In this document: positions 33,988 to 44,192 of the stretch, one piece after another
Numbering within the stretch: the stretch's first letter is position 1
How the letters are laid out: the number at the start of each line of letters is the position of its first letter
Assembly (NCBI RefSeq): GCF_037969765.1
Contig: NZ_CP150207.1
Coordinates: forward strand, 5,401,501-5,465,500
Origin: Paenibacillus sp. FSL W8-0186
GTDB lineage: Bacteria; Bacillota; Bacilli; Paenibacillales; Paenibacillaceae
Length of the DNA: 64,000 bases
Direction of reading: 5' to 3'
Notes under the pieces: model-generated
What the model was told of the DNA's origin: nothing
Database searches by the model: none
What the model saw: the letters and a program-made list of their open reading frames with translations, nothing else
Program-made: the position numbers and the translations under genes

Positions 33988-35028
33988 TTAGATCGCCCTA
34001 CAGGATTCCCTAATGACCAGCTCCGTCGTGCCCACATATTTCTTGAATTCCTTATCCGGCTCTTCGATCGTCTTGATGAGCCTGCTGGCCAGCGTATCCA
34101 CCATTTCGGCAAAATCAACATGGATCGACGTGAGTGCCGGCTGAATCCGCGAGCTGAGCAGGTGATCATCAAAGCCCATTAGGGATATATCCCCCGGTAC
34201 GCAAAGACCAGCCTCCTGCAAGGCCGCCAAAGCGCCAAAGGCGACACTGTCGTTGCAGGCAAATATCGCTGTAGGCAGCTCTTTCACATGGCTTAACCAT
34301 TGCTTCACGGAGTTGTATCCGCTTTTCTCACTAAAATCAGCCGGTATGATCCATTCTGGGTTCACCGCAAGCCCATGAGAACGCATAGCAGCCTTGAATC
34401 CCTCCAGCTTCTCGGGCCCCGAGCAGCGCAGCGGGTCTCCGGCAATGAACCCGATCCTGCGGTGGTTCAGGCTTGCAAGATAATCGACGCCTTGCTTCAT
34501 GCCCTGATCATTGCCAAAATTGCATATCACCCGATTGGGCTCATTCCGCCCTTCGATATGCTGGTCAATGATGCCGACCACATAACCCTCGGCAATAAGC
34601 TCTTCAATCAACGGTTCATGATTCGCAGCCCCGATGAAGACCCCGCCGTCGATCCGCTGCTGGTAGAAGGTTTCCTTGACTTTGCGCAGCACCTCGCTGT
34701 CCCTCGTGTTTCTTATAATATGGGTTAGCACATAATAACCCTGGTTGGATGCGCTTTCAATGAAGCCGGTTATTAATGAGTTCGTGAGCGAATCATGAAA
34801 TACTTCTTCCGGCGAAATCAGAAACAGACCGATGGTGCGAGTCTTCATCCCGGACATAATCCGCGCCGAAAAATTTGGGGAATATTTGTACTGCTCGATG
34901 ACCTGCATCACCTTATCGCGCGTTGCCTGCGGCACATTCGGGTAATTGTTGATAACCCTGCTTACCGTACTTCGGGACACGCCTGCAATCCGGGCGATTT
35001 CAATACTATTGATTTCATTCTTCTTCAT
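33988..35028 (-). CDS. LacI-family repressor
   Basis: About 346 residues from ATG 35028. The HTH is IEIARIAGVSRSTVSRVIN and the hinge helix NYPNVPQATRDKV; the sugar-binding core has IGLFLISPEE, GVFIGAANHEP, GIIDQHIEG and GFDDHLLS. One AACACGTGTT operator lies 50 bases upstream (self control) and two more precede the GH9 gene, so it probably controls both units. The inducer is likely a beta-glucan or other plant sugar fragment. Confidence 0.92.
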   Translation of the reverse strand: MKKNEINSIEIARIAGVSRSTVSRVINNYPNVPQATRDKVMQVIEQYKYSPNFSARIMSGMKTRTIGLFLISPEEVFHDSLTNSLITGFIESASNQGYYVLTHIIRNTRDSEVLRKVKETFYQQRIDGGVFIGAANHEPLIEELIAEGYVVGIIDQHIEGRNEPNRVICNFGNDQGMKQGVDYLASLNHRRIGFIAGDPLRCSGPEKLEGFKAAMRSHGLAVNPEWIIPADFSEKSGYNSVKQWLSHVKELPTAIFACNDSVAFGALAALQEAGLCVPGDISLMGFDDHLLSSRIQPALTSIHVDFAEMVDTLASRLIKTIEEPDKEFKKYVGTTELVIRESCRAI

Positions 35029-35074
35029 ATGTCCCTCCACTTAACACATGCCCGCAGATATCCAGTACTACATT

Positions 35075-35090
35075 GTGAACACGTGTTTAC
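35075..35090. promoter_or_regulatory. LacI-type operator before the lacI-like gene
   Basis: GTGAACACGTGTTTAC, a near-perfect palindrome around AACACGTGTT, matching the two sites before the GH9 gene. Confidence 0.75.
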
Positions 35091-35158
35091 AAGCACAATT
35101 TACCTCAGTCATCATGCCATGTCAATAACATTTGCATGTACGATAGAGGTGGTGGCAT

Positions 35159-35186
35159 AAAAGCCCCACTATCGGCAGGGCTCTTT
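35159..35186 (-). terminator. Terminator after the GH9 gene
   Basis: AAAGCCC-N13-GGGCTCTTT; on the minus strand the stem ends in GGGGCTTTT. It separates the GH9 gene from the LacI promoter. Confidence 0.55.
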
Positions 35187-35201
35187 CGCTTGCTTTACCT
35201 T

Positions 35202-36824
35202 TTATACAAAATGGGACAATACGAATACTGCAGGAGAATTCCAATAGATCGTAACCTCATTGGTAGCGTAGCTCTCCATAACGTCGGCAAAAGAGGCAGC
35301 CGGCGCTTTGTCCGCCAAATGCTCGCGTGCATACTCATCCTGCTTGCCATAGTTTGGGCCGCCCGACACTAACCCGGGAACAGGCGCTTCGACGCCGTCT
35401 CCTTCGGAAGGACGATGATGCGGATGCAGGATCGGCCGGCTGCCAAGCCCGGTAACATAGCTCATGCCCACCACATTAGCTCCAAACAAGTAATGAACGT
35501 GCTCGAGCGCGCAGCGCTCATATGTTTGAGAGCCTAACAAGCGGTCCGCGATCAGCAGCAGCATGGCATGATTCATTACCAGCATGTTGCTGCCCCAAAT
35601 ATACTGCTCCGGTCTAAGCGAAATACCGAACCCGTCTTCGCGGCTTACCGCCGCAAGCTCATCGGCCCGCTGCTGCAAACCAGCCAATAGACGAGCCGCT
35701 AATTGGGGCTCATTCTCCCGCTCCGACAACAGATAGGAAATCGTGCCGTATCCGCCCATGTCTGCCCAGCCCAGCTCGTATTTATCAAACGCATTCTGTC
35801 CGGCAAAGCCCCGGAAGGCTTCATGATAACGCGCCTCTCCAGTAGTGCGGTACAATTCAGCCGCTGCCCAGTAGCGTTCATCCAGATCCTGTTCGTCGCC
35901 ATACTCTCCGGTGAAGACCTCGGCCGGATTGCGGAACCCTGGATATTCGGGATGGCGCTCCAGCCATGCCCAGGCCTGCTCTGCGGCCTTGAGGCAGGAT
36001 GCGGCGAAGGCGGCGTCATGGGGAGTATAAACCCGCGCCGCCATGGCCATAACGCCGGCCAAGCATCCAGTCGCCGTGGCGGATATCGGCGAGATGTACA
36101 GCTCCGCCGTATCTGCCTCCGGCATGACATCCGGGCCCGGAAACTGCAAGGTCGTGAGTTTATGATAGGCGCCGCCGCTCTCGCCGTCCTGCATGCGAAG
36201 CAGCCATTCCAGCTCATACCGGCATTCGTGCAATACATCCGGCATAACGCCATCGCTCTCCGGCAGCGGCAAGGCCCCTTCAAAGGCCTGGGGATAGCAT
36301 TCATAAGCTAGCAGCAGATCCGCTACCGCTTTAGCCCCAGGCACCACGTATTTGCCGTAATCCCCGGCATCATGCCACCCTCCCCAGGCGTCAATTCTCC
36401 GTGGCTCCTCCCCATAAACAAGGGCAGGCGTGAGGTGACATGCCGCATGCTTCCACGGGCCTGCATATTTCTCTTCCAGCTCCATGCCGCAGCGAAAGAA
36501 ATAGAACGCTTTCAAAAGTGCCCGATGAGCTTCCTCATAAACGGCGTCCGAGATTACAAACGGATACGAGCTGTGTCCTTCTCCTGACTCAATCCGATAC
36601 GTACCCGGCTGACTCCAGACGGAGAAATCACCCCGGCTCACCTTAATTCCGCTAGCCTGATCGTCGACCGCAGGTATCGTATCCCCCTGCCAAACCACTG
36701 CGCCGCTGGCATGATCTACAAGCCGAAAGCGGCCTCCTTCTCCAGTGATCATAGCAATCTTTGCGTCTGTGCTGCGGTAGCCTAGCTGATTCACAGCTAT
36801 GCTGCCTTGCTCCTCCATGTGCAT
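35202..36824 (-). CDS. GH9 glycosidase with N-terminal Ig-like domain, cytoplasmic
   Basis: About 540 residues from ATG 36824, which has AAGGAGG upstream. The N-terminal Ig-like domain (VNQLGYRSTDAKIA to about 100) is that of CelD-type GH9 enzymes. The catalytic barrel has GGWHDAGDYGKYV with the paired Asp, and the C-terminal acid Glu in SYATNEVTIYWN; the GH9 HRPSEGD-like segment appears as ILHPHHRPSEGDG. No signal peptide is present, which points to oligosaccharide cleavage inside the cell, as in GH9 exo-glucosaminidase or beta-glucosidase types, rather than cellulose digestion. Two LacI operators precede it. Confidence 0.88.
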   Translation of the reverse strand: MHMEEQGSIAVNQLGYRSTDAKIAMITGEGGRFRLVDHASGAVVWQGDTIPAVDDQASGIKVSRGDFSVWSQPGTYRIESGEGHSSYPFVISDAVYEEAHRALLKAFYFFRCGMELEEKYAGPWKHAACHLTPALVYGEEPRRIDAWGGWHDAGDYGKYVVPGAKAVADLLLAYECYPQAFEGALPLPESDGVMPDVLHECRYELEWLLRMQDGESGGAYHKLTTLQFPGPDVMPEADTAELYISPISATATGCLAGVMAMAARVYTPHDAAFAASCLKAAEQAWAWLERHPEYPGFRNPAEVFTGEYGDEQDLDERYWAAAELYRTTGEARYHEAFRGFAGQNAFDKYELGWADMGGYGTISYLLSERENEPQLAARLLAGLQQRADELAAVSREDGFGISLRPEQYIWGSNMLVMNHAMLLLIADRLLGSQTYERCALEHVHYLFGANVVGMSYVTGLGSRPILHPHHRPSEGDGVEAPVPGLVSGGPNYGKQDEYAREHLADKAPAASFADVMESYATNEVTIYWNSPAVFVLSHFV

Positions 36825-36894
36825 ACGTCGTTGTCCTCCTTCTACCTCTAATTTCAATACTAATGATAATCTGTCTTTCTCCATATATTCCTTC

Positions 36895-36910
36895 GTTAAC
36901 ACGTGTTTAA
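36895..36910. promoter_or_regulatory. LacI-type operator, proximal, before the GH9 gene
   Basis: GTTAACACGTGTTTAA with the 10-bp palindrome AACACGTGTT (36898-36907), 70 bases upstream of the GH9 start. Confidence 0.75.
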
Positions 36911-36992
36911 AGAAAATAGTGCTTAATGAAGTGAACATCGGGCAATTAGCTGCTATTCCAGCCAAACGTCATATGTTGAAGGCGCTTAATCT

Positions 36993-37008
36993 GTGAACAC
37001 GTGTTTAT
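36993..37008. promoter_or_regulatory. LacI-type operator, distal, before the GH9 gene
   Basis: GTGAACACGTGTTTAT. Its centre lies 98 bp from the proximal operator, a distance suited to DNA looping. The stretch 36825-37145 holds these sites and the permease terminator, and no gene. Confidence 0.75.
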
Positions 37009-37070
37009 GGGTCAAATCTACATCAGCTTCCTTTCCTTGTCAATACTAGAACAGGACATTCTGGGAAACA

Positions 37071-37119
37071 AAAAAAATGACCGTCCTCCGAGTTATCGAA
37101 AAACGGCCATCATTTTTCA
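37071..37119 (-). terminator. Terminator after the amino acid permease gene
   Basis: AATG-CCGT and ACGG-CAT-CATT pair across about 22 bases; on the minus strand they are followed by TTTTTTT. Confidence 0.6.
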
Positions 37120-37145
37120 CGCTACTTTTCCCACTCCACCGTCAC

Positions 37146-38519
37146 CTATCGCCGCGCCTTCTTGAACTTGACCAGCGACCAAAGATACAGAAATAGCAGG
37201 AACGCCAGGCAAACCCCGATACTAAGCATATTTTGACGATCAAAAAGAAACAGTACGGCAATCACCGTCAGGCTCACTACAGCCAGGATCGTAATATAAG
37301 GAAACCCCCACACGCGAAAGCTCGGTTGCACGGGATAGCCGCCGCGCAGCTTCAGCTGGGACAAGCAAATGCTGATCCACACCAGCAGTACGACAAACCC
37401 CGGCACCGCCATAAGGAACCGGAATAACCCGTCTTGAAAGAGATAGGCCAGAATAGCGCCCCCGATTAATACCGCCGCACACAGCTTCAGGCTGTTCATC
37501 GGCACTCCCCGTTTCGTCGTGCGGGCCAAGTAAGGCGACGCTTCACCGCTGGCCGCCATCGAATGGAGCATCCGGGTTGCACCGTAAATCCCCGAGTTGG
37601 CTGCAGACAATACCGCCGTAACGAGAATAAAATTCATCACGTGCGCTGATCCCTGCATTCCCGTGCTGGCCAGCACCTGTACAAAGGGGCTGCTCTCGCT
37701 GTTCAGCTGATTCCAGGGAATCAGGCTGCAAATCACGAGAATCGGCAGTGTGTAGAAAAGAATGACCCGCAGAATAAAACTTTTCACTACCTTGGGCAGT
37801 ACTTTGTCCACGTCTTGTGTTTCGGTCAAGGTCAGCCCGATCAGCTCCGAGCCGCCATAGGAGAACATCACTACCAGCAGGGCAGCAATAATCGCCGTCC
37901 AGCCGTTTGGCAGAAATCCGCCGTAATCCACCAGATTGTGCAATCCCCCCGCGCCTTCCACAGACCATACGCCGGACAAAATCAATACGCCCAACACAAT
38001 AAATACGATGATCATGCCAATCTTAATGCCTGCCAGCCAAAACTCTGCTTCCCCAAAACCGCTCACGCTCAGCATATTTATCCCCAGAACCAGCGCCGCG
38101 CAACCTAAGGTTAACAGCCATAACGGGGCATCCGGAAGCCAGTATTGCAAGAAGCTGCCCGCGGCAAGCACCTCTATCACACACACCGTCAGCCACATGA
38201 AGCAGTAGAGCCAGCCAATAATAAATGACAGCCGCTCACCGAACGCCTCCCGAATAAAGTCCTTCATATTGCGGTTTGGATATACCATCGCCATTTCAGC
38301 AATAGCTCCCATCACGATAAGCAGCAGCAATCCTGCCAAAATATATGAAATGACGATGCCCGGACCCGCTATACTGATCGTCTCGTAGCTTCCCTTGAAT
38401 ATTCCCGTGCCGATAACCCCGCCCATAGCCATAAAGGTAATATGACGAGGCCGCAGTTTTTTGTGCAGTGCCCCCTGTTCCAGTTCATGCTCGTTAGCTT
38501 GTACCCTCTCCTGCGACAT
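37146..38519 (-). CDS. Amino acid permease (APC superfamily)
   Basis: About 457 residues, ATG 38519 with GGAAGGAGT upstream. Twelve membrane helices are expected. The N-terminal RHITFMAMGGVIGTGIFKGS is the amino acid/proton symporter signature of the LysP/GabP/RocE group, and helix 3-4 carries YPNRNMKDFIREAFGERLSF. Amino acid specificity cannot be read. It stands alone, with a terminator on each side, between the GH9 and urease units. Confidence 0.92.
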   Translation of the reverse strand: MSQERVQANEHELEQGALHKKLRPRHITFMAMGGVIGTGIFKGSYETISIAGPGIVISYILAGLLLLIVMGAIAEMAMVYPNRNMKDFIREAFGERLSFIIGWLYCFMWLTVCVIEVLAAGSFLQYWLPDAPLWLLTLGCAALVLGINMLSVSGFGEAEFWLAGIKIGMIIVFIVLGVLILSGVWSVEGAGGLHNLVDYGGFLPNGWTAIIAALLVVMFSYGGSELIGLTLTETQDVDKVLPKVVKSFILRVILFYTLPILVICSLIPWNQLNSESSPFVQVLASTGMQGSAHVMNFILVTAVLSAANSGIYGATRMLHSMAASGEASPYLARTTKRGVPMNSLKLCAAVLIGGAILAYLFQDGLFRFLMAVPGFVVLLVWISICLSQLKLRGGYPVQPSFRVWGFPYITILAVVSLTVIAVLFLFDRQNMLSIGVCLAFLLFLYLWSLVKFKKARR

Positions 38520-38653
38520 TTTCTGACTCCTTCCAATGCTCAAGCTCTTTTGTTACACCCAAAATTACAGTTTACTCTTATTCCTCAAAACATGCACGCT
38601 CAAATCATACATCACCAAATAACCCCAACGAATACCCGTCTATAGAACGAAAA

Positions 38654-38679
38654 ATAAGCCGCTGCAATCAGCGGCTTAT
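38654..38679 (-). terminator. Terminator of the urease operon
   Basis: ATAAGCCGCT-GCAATC-AGCGGCTTAT, followed on the minus strand by TTTTTCG. It lies about 40 bases beyond ureH. Confidence 0.85.
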
Positions 38680-38719
38680 CCGATCAAATCCACCCAATCA
38701 ATGATATTCCGGCCTGATT

Positions 38720-39421
38720 CTACCCCAGCCACATCCGGAATAGGCCGTCGGTAACCCCAAGGCTGTACATATAATACAAGCCGAATAACATGCTGACCGC
38801 CCCGGTAATTCGCGTTAAAGTCATTTTCAGGCTCCGGTTGTTCGCGCTTAATACAAAAGGGATCCCTAAGATGGTCGTAAAAATCAACATTCCAGCGATC
38901 GTCCCGAGACCGAAAAGTAAAATATACAGCGTTCCATTCCACACCGTATGTACAGTCGTCATCGTGAGTAAGACCATAGCCGCGCTTCCCGCCAGTCCAT
39001 GAACAAGGCCAATGATCATAGACTTCAAATAAGAAGTCTGATGATGGGCAGGATCACCTTTGCGAAGAAAGTGTTTATGCCGCTCGCCGCCATGCTGATG
39101 CTCTACTAATTCGGCTTTGTTCTTCCCGGCGGAAATCCAATTGACAACCCCGAGATACACGAGCATCCCGCCAACGATAAACTCTAGCAAACCCGCCCAC
39201 TTATCGGGAAGCGTGCTCTTCGTCAGAATGAGAATGAGGCCAACTGCCAGCAGCGTAGCGGTGTGGCCGATTCCCCAGAATATGCCGACCAGCGATGTCC
39301 GCCATAATTTTTTCGTATGGCTTGCAATCGTGGAGACGGCAATGATGTGGTCAGGCTCTATGGCATGCTTGATTCCGAGAACGAAGCCAATGCCAAGGAT
39401 AGATAGCAAACCGATTTCCAT
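38720..39421 (-). CDS. ureH: UreH, nickel transporter-like membrane protein
   Basis: A 233-residue membrane protein with about six helices. GIKHAIEPDHIIAVSTIASH carries the Hx4DH-type nickel motif of the NiCoT/UreH family, and a His-rich cytoplasmic loop (EHQHGGERHKH) follows. In Bacillus relatives ureH is part of the urease operon and supplies nickel. It is the last gene of the cluster here, 82 bases after ureD. Confidence 0.9.
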   Translation of the reverse strand: MEIGLLSILGIGFVLGIKHAIEPDHIIAVSTIASHTKKLWRTSLVGIFWGIGHTATLLAVGLILILTKSTLPDKWAGLLEFIVGGMLVYLGVVNWISAGKNKAELVEHQHGGERHKHFLRKGDPAHHQTSYLKSMIIGLVHGLAGSAAMVLLTMTTVHTVWNGTLYILLFGLGTIAGMLIFTTILGIPFVLSANNRSLKMTLTRITGAVSMLFGLYYMYSLGVTDGLFRMWLG

Positions 39422-39503
39422 GAGAAAACCACCCCTTCTTCGTAAGGACTAATTTATCCTTATGCAGGGTTGCCCATGATAATAACTACGGCCCGTCACC
39501 CGG

Positions 39504-40328
39504 TTAATACTTCCGGAACGAAACGGTCCTGCCACCTAAGATATGCTTCCGGACCACCCGCCGGCATTGCTCGAACACATTTTCAATTTGCAGCGTGGAC
39601 ATGGCCAGTACCCGCAAAGAGAAGCCGGATACGGCTAATGCAGATATTCCAATTCTGCACCTGTTATCAGCGGCCCCAAACCCTTCGCTCAACGTGTCCG
39701 CCATGTCACGAGGCACTTCATCCCCTATGACGAGCAGAGATCCCAAATGGGTATAGCCTTCAAGAAGTCCCAGCCCATCCATCGATCGGGCCTTCGGGGT
39801 TAACGGGAGATTATCGAACACCACTAGCTCGTCCTCCATGTATACGGCCGTTCGCAGCTGCAGCCTGTTGTACTGGAACAAAGCTCCTTCCGGGGACCAG
39901 CCCGGGGTGATGATCTCCCCGTAAACCAAGGTCGCCCCCCGAGCCATGTGCACGGCGGTCTCCTGCTTGTATCTTGCATCCCGGTATGCAATCAGAGGAT
40001 CCGATATAAACTCCAGGTAACTGCCCTGTTCCAAACGAATGTCCATTTCGTGAATTACAGGGACCTTTGGCGTCTTGTACACTTTGGTCGAGGACTGCGT
40101 AGTCAGCAGCATATGAGCATGAGCGCGAAGATGGATATCCGTTTTGTACCTGTCTCCGTCAACATAGCCTCCGCCTAAATTCAACAGATAAAAGCACGGC
40201 AGACCACTGTTATCGAGATATATAGGGGGAGTTACTTTGGAGGCTCCCTGGTTATATATTTCAGCCAGTACCGTCCGTTCCTGTTTCCGCTGAACCGCAA
40301 GCCGAAGCACTCCCGTCCATTGCTCCAT
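39504..40328 (-). CDS. ureD: Urease accessory protein UreD
   Basis: A 274-residue metallochaperone scaffold. Family features: LNLGGGYVDGDRYKTDIHL and the following TTQSSTKVYKTP, then FISDPLIAYRDARYKQET. UreD binds apo-urease with UreF and UreG and channels nickel. It directly abuts ureG (ureG stop at 40329), so translation is coupled. Confidence 0.93.
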   Translation of the reverse strand: MEQWTGVLRLAVQRKQERTVLAEIYNQGASKVTPPIYLDNSGLPCFYLLNLGGGYVDGDRYKTDIHLRAHAHMLLTTQSSTKVYKTPKVPVIHEMDIRLEQGSYLEFISDPLIAYRDARYKQETAVHMARGATLVYGEIITPGWSPEGALFQYNRLQLRTAVYMEDELVVFDNLPLTPKARSMDGLGLLEGYTHLGSLLVIGDEVPRDMADTLSEGFGAADNRCRIGISALAVSGFSLRVLAMSTLQIENVFEQCRRVVRKHILGGRTVSFRKY

Positions 40329-40940
40329 CTATCTTAGCCCCTCTAGCAAAGCGTTGGCCTCAATCCATTCCACTACGTTGCCCAGGCCGACATCTTCCTT
40401 GAGATTCGTGAACACGAACGGCTTGTCTCCGCGAAAAGCCTTCGTATCGCTCTCCATCACATCCAGGCTTGCACCAACATACGGAGCAAGATCGATCTTA
40501 TTGATGATAAACAAATCGGACTTGATCATGCCCTGGCCGCCCTTGCGCGGGATCTTCTCTCCTTGGGCGACATCAATGATGTAAATGGAGAAATCAACGA
40601 GCTCGGGGCTGAACGTCGCCGCTAAATTATCTCCGCCGCTTTCCACGAAAATAATCTCAACATCAGGATGGCGGCCCTTCAATTCCTCAATCGCTGCAAA
40701 GTTCATGGAGGCGTCCTCCCGGATCGCCGTATGCGGACAGCCGCCGGTCTCTACGCCAATGATGCGGTCCGCGGGAAGAATTCCATTTTTAATCAGAAAA
40801 TTAGCATCCTCCTTCGTATAAATGTCATTGGTAATTACCGCCATACTGCGATCCTTATGCATGCGCCGCGTGAGTTTCTCCAGAAGCAGCGTCTTTCCAG
40901 CCCCTACGGGTCCTCCGACCCCGATTCGAATCGGCTCCAT
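40329..40940 (-). CDS. ureG: Urease accessory GTPase UreG
   Basis: A 203-residue SIMIBI GTPase: P-loop GPVGAGKT, the nickel-binding CPH motif in [12 protein letters not shown], and NKIDLAP for guanine. It gives the GTP-driven nickel insertion step. Same strand and tight spacing with ureF (38 bases) and ureD. Confidence 0.96.
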   Translation of the reverse strand: MEPIRIGVGGPVGAGKTLLLEKLTRRMHKDRSMAVITNDIYTKEDANFLIKNGILPADRIIGVETGGCPHTAIREDASMNFAAIEELKGRHPDVEIIFVESGGDNLAATFSPELVDFSIYIIDVAQGEKIPRKGGQGMIKSDLFIINKIDLAPYVGASLDVMESDTKAFRGDKPFVFTNLKEDVGLGNVVEWIEANALLEGLR

Positions 40941-40978
40941 CGTTCATCGTCCTTTCTCTTTTGTGACAATATCCTGCT

Positions 40979-41662
40979 CTACGACATGAACAGCCGGATA
41001 TGCAGCTGCTCATGCCTCATTTGCGACAGCTCCAGTCCGGGAGACGTAGCCCCGAACTCATCCTCATCCAGCGCTTCAATCTTCTTGACGGCCTGCCGAA
41101 GCTGGGCGTGCATGTCTTGAATTAACCGCTGTCCGTCCGTCTGGCCAAGCGGAATTCCGCGCACGCCGTTCTGAATCAAGCTGGCCGTACATGAATGCAA
41201 ATAAGCCAGCAAAGCGACGGGCAGCGGAACATGGAGATATTGGGCGATAATCGCAAAGGCGATCGCCGGGTGGCCGAAGCTTTGCTGCGCCTTCAGCCGC
41301 TTCTGATATGCAGCCAGAACCGGCGAATCATACAGCTCAAGACCAAGCTGAACGAGCCGCTGTCCCATTCTTGCGCTCCCGTCCCGCGTCTCCTGCGGGA
41401 AGCTCTGGACCGTAATCATGCGGTCCCATGCCCATACATGCTCCTGCTCCGCCCGATCCAGCGCTTCATAAACCAAGCGGAACGCAAGCCCATCCGTATA
41501 CACCAGCTGCTCGGCAATATATGCGCTGATCCATTCCGCAAATGTCGGCTTATCCACCACCTTCCCTTCTTGCACATACGTTTCCAGTCCGAAGGAATGG
41601 CTAAAAGCGCCATTTGGAAAATTGGAGTCGCATATCTGCAATAGCGGCAGTATATCAGCCAT
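40979..41662 (-). CDS. ureF: Urease accessory protein UreF
   Basis: A 227-residue helical protein: [20 protein letters not shown] at the start and the later SRYYQ-like region [13 protein letters not shown] are typical. UreF links UreD-urease to UreG. It overlaps ureE by 8 bases. Confidence 0.93.
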   Translation of the reverse strand: MADILPLLQICDSNFPNGAFSHSFGLETYVQEGKVVDKPTFAEWISAYIAEQLVYTDGLAFRLVYEALDRAEQEHVWAWDRMITVQSFPQETRDGSARMGQRLVQLGLELYDSPVLAAYQKRLKAQQSFGHPAIAFAIIAQYLHVPLPVALLAYLHSCTASLIQNGVRGIPLGQTDGQRLIQDMHAQLRQAVKKIEALDEDEFGATSPGLELSQMRHEQLHIRLFMS

Positions 41663-42110
41663 GGCTATGCCCGATCGGCCGGAAAGGCTGCTTCACTTTT
41701 ATTTTCTCACGGGTGTAAGGAACGTCCGATTGCTTCAGCAGATCCTCGACCAAATAATCGTATTGAACCAGCATCCGGTCTTCTTCAAACTGCGCCGGCA
41801 AATGGCGATTGCCCAGCTTATGAGCGATATCCCCCATTTCCTGCAGGCTGCGCGGGCGAATCGCCAGCACCTCTTCCGGAACAACCTCGACGACGATCAG
41901 ACTGCTGTCGTCCATATATAAAACATCGCCATGATTAAGGGAAGCGCTCTGAATCAAAGAGATGCCCAACTCCCTGCCATGATCCGTTACGACCCGCTGG
42001 ATGCGCTTCAGCAGATCATCGCTATGCAAATACACTTTCTCCAGATGGCGCTGGATGCGGTTCTCCGGACTAATGTCATCGAGACAGGTTACAATCTGTT
42101 CTATAATCAC
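41655..42110 (-). CDS. ureE: Urease nickel chaperone UreE
   Basis: A 151-residue chaperone with the [14 protein letters not shown] peptide-binding domain and the metal-binding core that includes GNRHLPAQ. The C-terminal His tail is very short (HSHG), unlike the His-rich tail of Klebsiella UreE, so nickel storage capacity should be low. Confidence 0.92.
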   Translation of the reverse strand: MIIEQIVTCLDDISPENRIQRHLEKVYLHSDDLLKRIQRVVTDHGRELGISLIQSASLNHGDVLYMDDSSLIVVEVVPEEVLAIRPRSLQEMGDIAHKLGNRHLPAQFEEDRMLVQYDYLVEDLLKQSDVPYTREKIKVKQPFRPIGHSHG

Positions 42111-42124
42111 GTGTATCCACCTCT

Positions 42125-43837
42125 TTAGAATAAATAGTAGCGCTGTGCCATCGGCACAACGTCAACCGGTTCACAGGTCAGCAGTTCTCCATTGACGGTT
42201 ACTTCAAACGTCTGCGGGTCGACCTTGATTTCCGGGGTTTCTCCGTTATGCTTCATGGATTGCTTGGTCAGGTTGCGGATACCGCCAACCGGCAGCACTT
42301 TTTTTTGCAGTCCGAGCTCCCTATGCAGCCCCTCATCGTAAGCCGCCCGGGATACAAAAGTAATACTGCTGCTGTGCATCGCTTTGCCATAAGAAGCATA
42401 CATCGGGCGCAAGAGCACCGGCTGAGGTGTAGGTATGGCAGCGTTGGCATCACCCATACAGGCATGAACCACCATTCCGCTCATAACCACCATCTCAGGC
42501 TTTACTCCGAAAAACGCAGGGTGCCACAGCACTAAATCAGCAACCTTCCCGGCCTCGATGGACCCGACATAAGAAGAAATGCCGTGGGCAATCGCCGGGT
42601 TAATCGTATACTTGGCAATGTACCGCTTTACCCGATTATTGTCAGCGACCCCCTCGTCACCCTGGAGCTTCCCTCTTTGTTTCTTCATTTTGTCGGCGGT
42701 CTGCCAGGTGCGGCTTATGACCTCGCCGATCCGGCCCATCGCCTGCGAATCCGAGCTCATGATGCTTAGAACTCCAAGATCTTGCAGAATATCCTCTGCA
42801 GCAATCGTCTCGCGGCGAATCCGGGAATCGGCGAACGCGACATCCTCGGGAACCTTGATGCTCAAGTGGTGACAGACCATCAGCATATCGATATGCTCAT
42901 CGAGCGTATTGACCGTAAACGGCTTCGTCGGATTCGTAGAAGCAGGAAGCACGTTGGGCAGGCTCGCCATTTTAATAATATCTGGAGCATGGCCTCCCCC
43001 AGCCCCTTCCGTATGATAGGTGTGGATGACTCTGCCATTAATCGCAGCGATCGTATCTTCGACAAATCCGAATTCGTTCAATGTATCCGTGTGGATCGCT
43101 ACTTGAACGTCGTATTTATCCGCCACGCGCAAGGAATGGTCGATGGCGGAGGCGGTAGCTCCCCAGTCCTCGTGTACCTTCAATCCGATGGCACCGGCAT
43201 GTATCTGCTCTGCAAGAGCCTCCTCGGACGAACCGTTGCCCTTACCCAAAAATCCCAAATTGATCGGCAGACCCTCTGCTGCCTCCAACATTCGGTGCAT
43301 ATTCCATATGCCCGGCGTACAGGTCGTCGCCTTCGATCCCTCCGTCGGCCCCGTTCCGCCCCCGATCAGCGTAGTCAGACCGGACGACAGAGCCACTTCA
43401 ACCTGGAACGGATTGATCATATGAACATGGGTATCAATTCCTCCCGCCGTTACAATTAACCCTTCCGCGGATATGATTTCAGTGCCAACCCCAATAATGA
43501 GGTCGACGCCATCCATCACCAAAGGGTTGCCGCTCTTGCCGATGCCTGCGATTTTACCGTCCAGAATGCCGATGTCTGCCTTGTAAATTCCGGTATAATC
43601 GACAATAACAGCATTGGTTATCACGACATCAAGCGCTCCTTGAGCACGGGTTGCCAGCGGATGCTGCCCCATTCCGTCCCGAATGGACTTGCCTCCTCCG
43701 AATTTGCATTCATCGCCGTATATCGTGAAATCCTTCTCAATTTCAATGAACAAGTCGGTATCGGCCAAGCGGATGCAGTCACCCGTCGTCGGGCCGAACA
43801 AGTCGGCGTATTGCTTTCTCGTCAAACGCAGGCTCAT
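42125..43837 (-). CDS. ureC: Urease alpha subunit (catalytic)
   Basis: A 570-residue amidohydrolase. The nickel ligands are in [10 protein letters not shown] and [16 protein letters not shown]; the carbamylated Lys is in [14 protein letters not shown]; the active-site flap has MVCHHLS with the conserved Cys-His. Residue order and length agree with active bacterial urease. It overlaps ureB by 4 bases (ATGA-type) and is followed by ureE 14 bases later. Confidence 0.98.
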   Translation of the reverse strand: MSLRLTRKQYADLFGPTTGDCIRLADTDLFIEIEKDFTIYGDECKFGGGKSIRDGMGQHPLATRAQGALDVVITNAVIVDYTGIYKADIGILDGKIAGIGKSGNPLVMDGVDLIIGVGTEIISAEGLIVTAGGIDTHVHMINPFQVEVALSSGLTTLIGGGTGPTEGSKATTCTPGIWNMHRMLEAAEGLPINLGFLGKGNGSSEEALAEQIHAGAIGLKVHEDWGATASAIDHSLRVADKYDVQVAIHTDTLNEFGFVEDTIAAINGRVIHTYHTEGAGGGHAPDIIKMASLPNVLPASTNPTKPFTVNTLDEHIDMLMVCHHLSIKVPEDVAFADSRIRRETIAAEDILQDLGVLSIMSSDSQAMGRIGEVISRTWQTADKMKKQRGKLQGDEGVADNNRVKRYIAKYTINPAIAHGISSYVGSIEAGKVADLVLWHPAFFGVKPEMVVMSGMVVHACMGDANAAIPTPQPVLLRPMYASYGKAMHSSSITFVSRAAYDEGLHRELGLQKKVLPVGGIRNLTKQSMKHNGETPEIKVDPQTFEVTVNGELLTCEPVDVVPMAQRYYLF

Positions 43838-44163
43838 TTTGCTTCCTCCTTGTCCTTGTCCAACGGCCCATCTGTGCGATTATTTAAGCCATATACAATC
43901 CGCTCTCCCCCAAAGGGTACCAGTTCGACCTCCTTGGCATCGCCAGGTTCGAACCTGACAGCAGCACCTGATGGAACGTTCAGATGCAGCCCGAAGCTTA
44001 GCTCCCGATCGAATTGAAGGGCTGAATTCACCTCGTAGAAGTGATAGTGAGAGCCGACCTGGATCGGGCGGTCGCCGGTATTCAGTACTTTTAACGTGCT
44101 TACGGGCTTGCCCTCATTGCAGATAATATCGTCTTCGCGCAGCACATACTCCCCTGGTATCAT
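43834..44163 (-). CDS. ureB: Urease beta subunit
   Basis: A 109-residue subunit with [20 protein letters not shown] and the SHYHFYEVN core. It should form the (alpha-beta-gamma)3 enzyme with UreA and UreC. Separate ureA and ureB genes fit the Bacillus/enterobacterial layout, not the fused Helicobacter one. Confidence 0.96.
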   Translation of the reverse strand: MIPGEYVLREDDIICNEGKPVSTLKVLNTGDRPIQVGSHYHFYEVNSALQFDRELSFGLHLNVPSGAAVRFEPGDAKEVELVPFGGERIVYGLNNRTDGPLDKDKEEAK

Positions 44164-44192
44164 CGTACCTTCTCCTTTTTGCGTTTGATTTA

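Noticed and set aside
42782-43459. 225-codon plus-strand frame inside ureC
   Set aside because: Antisense shadow of a highly conserved urease subunit.
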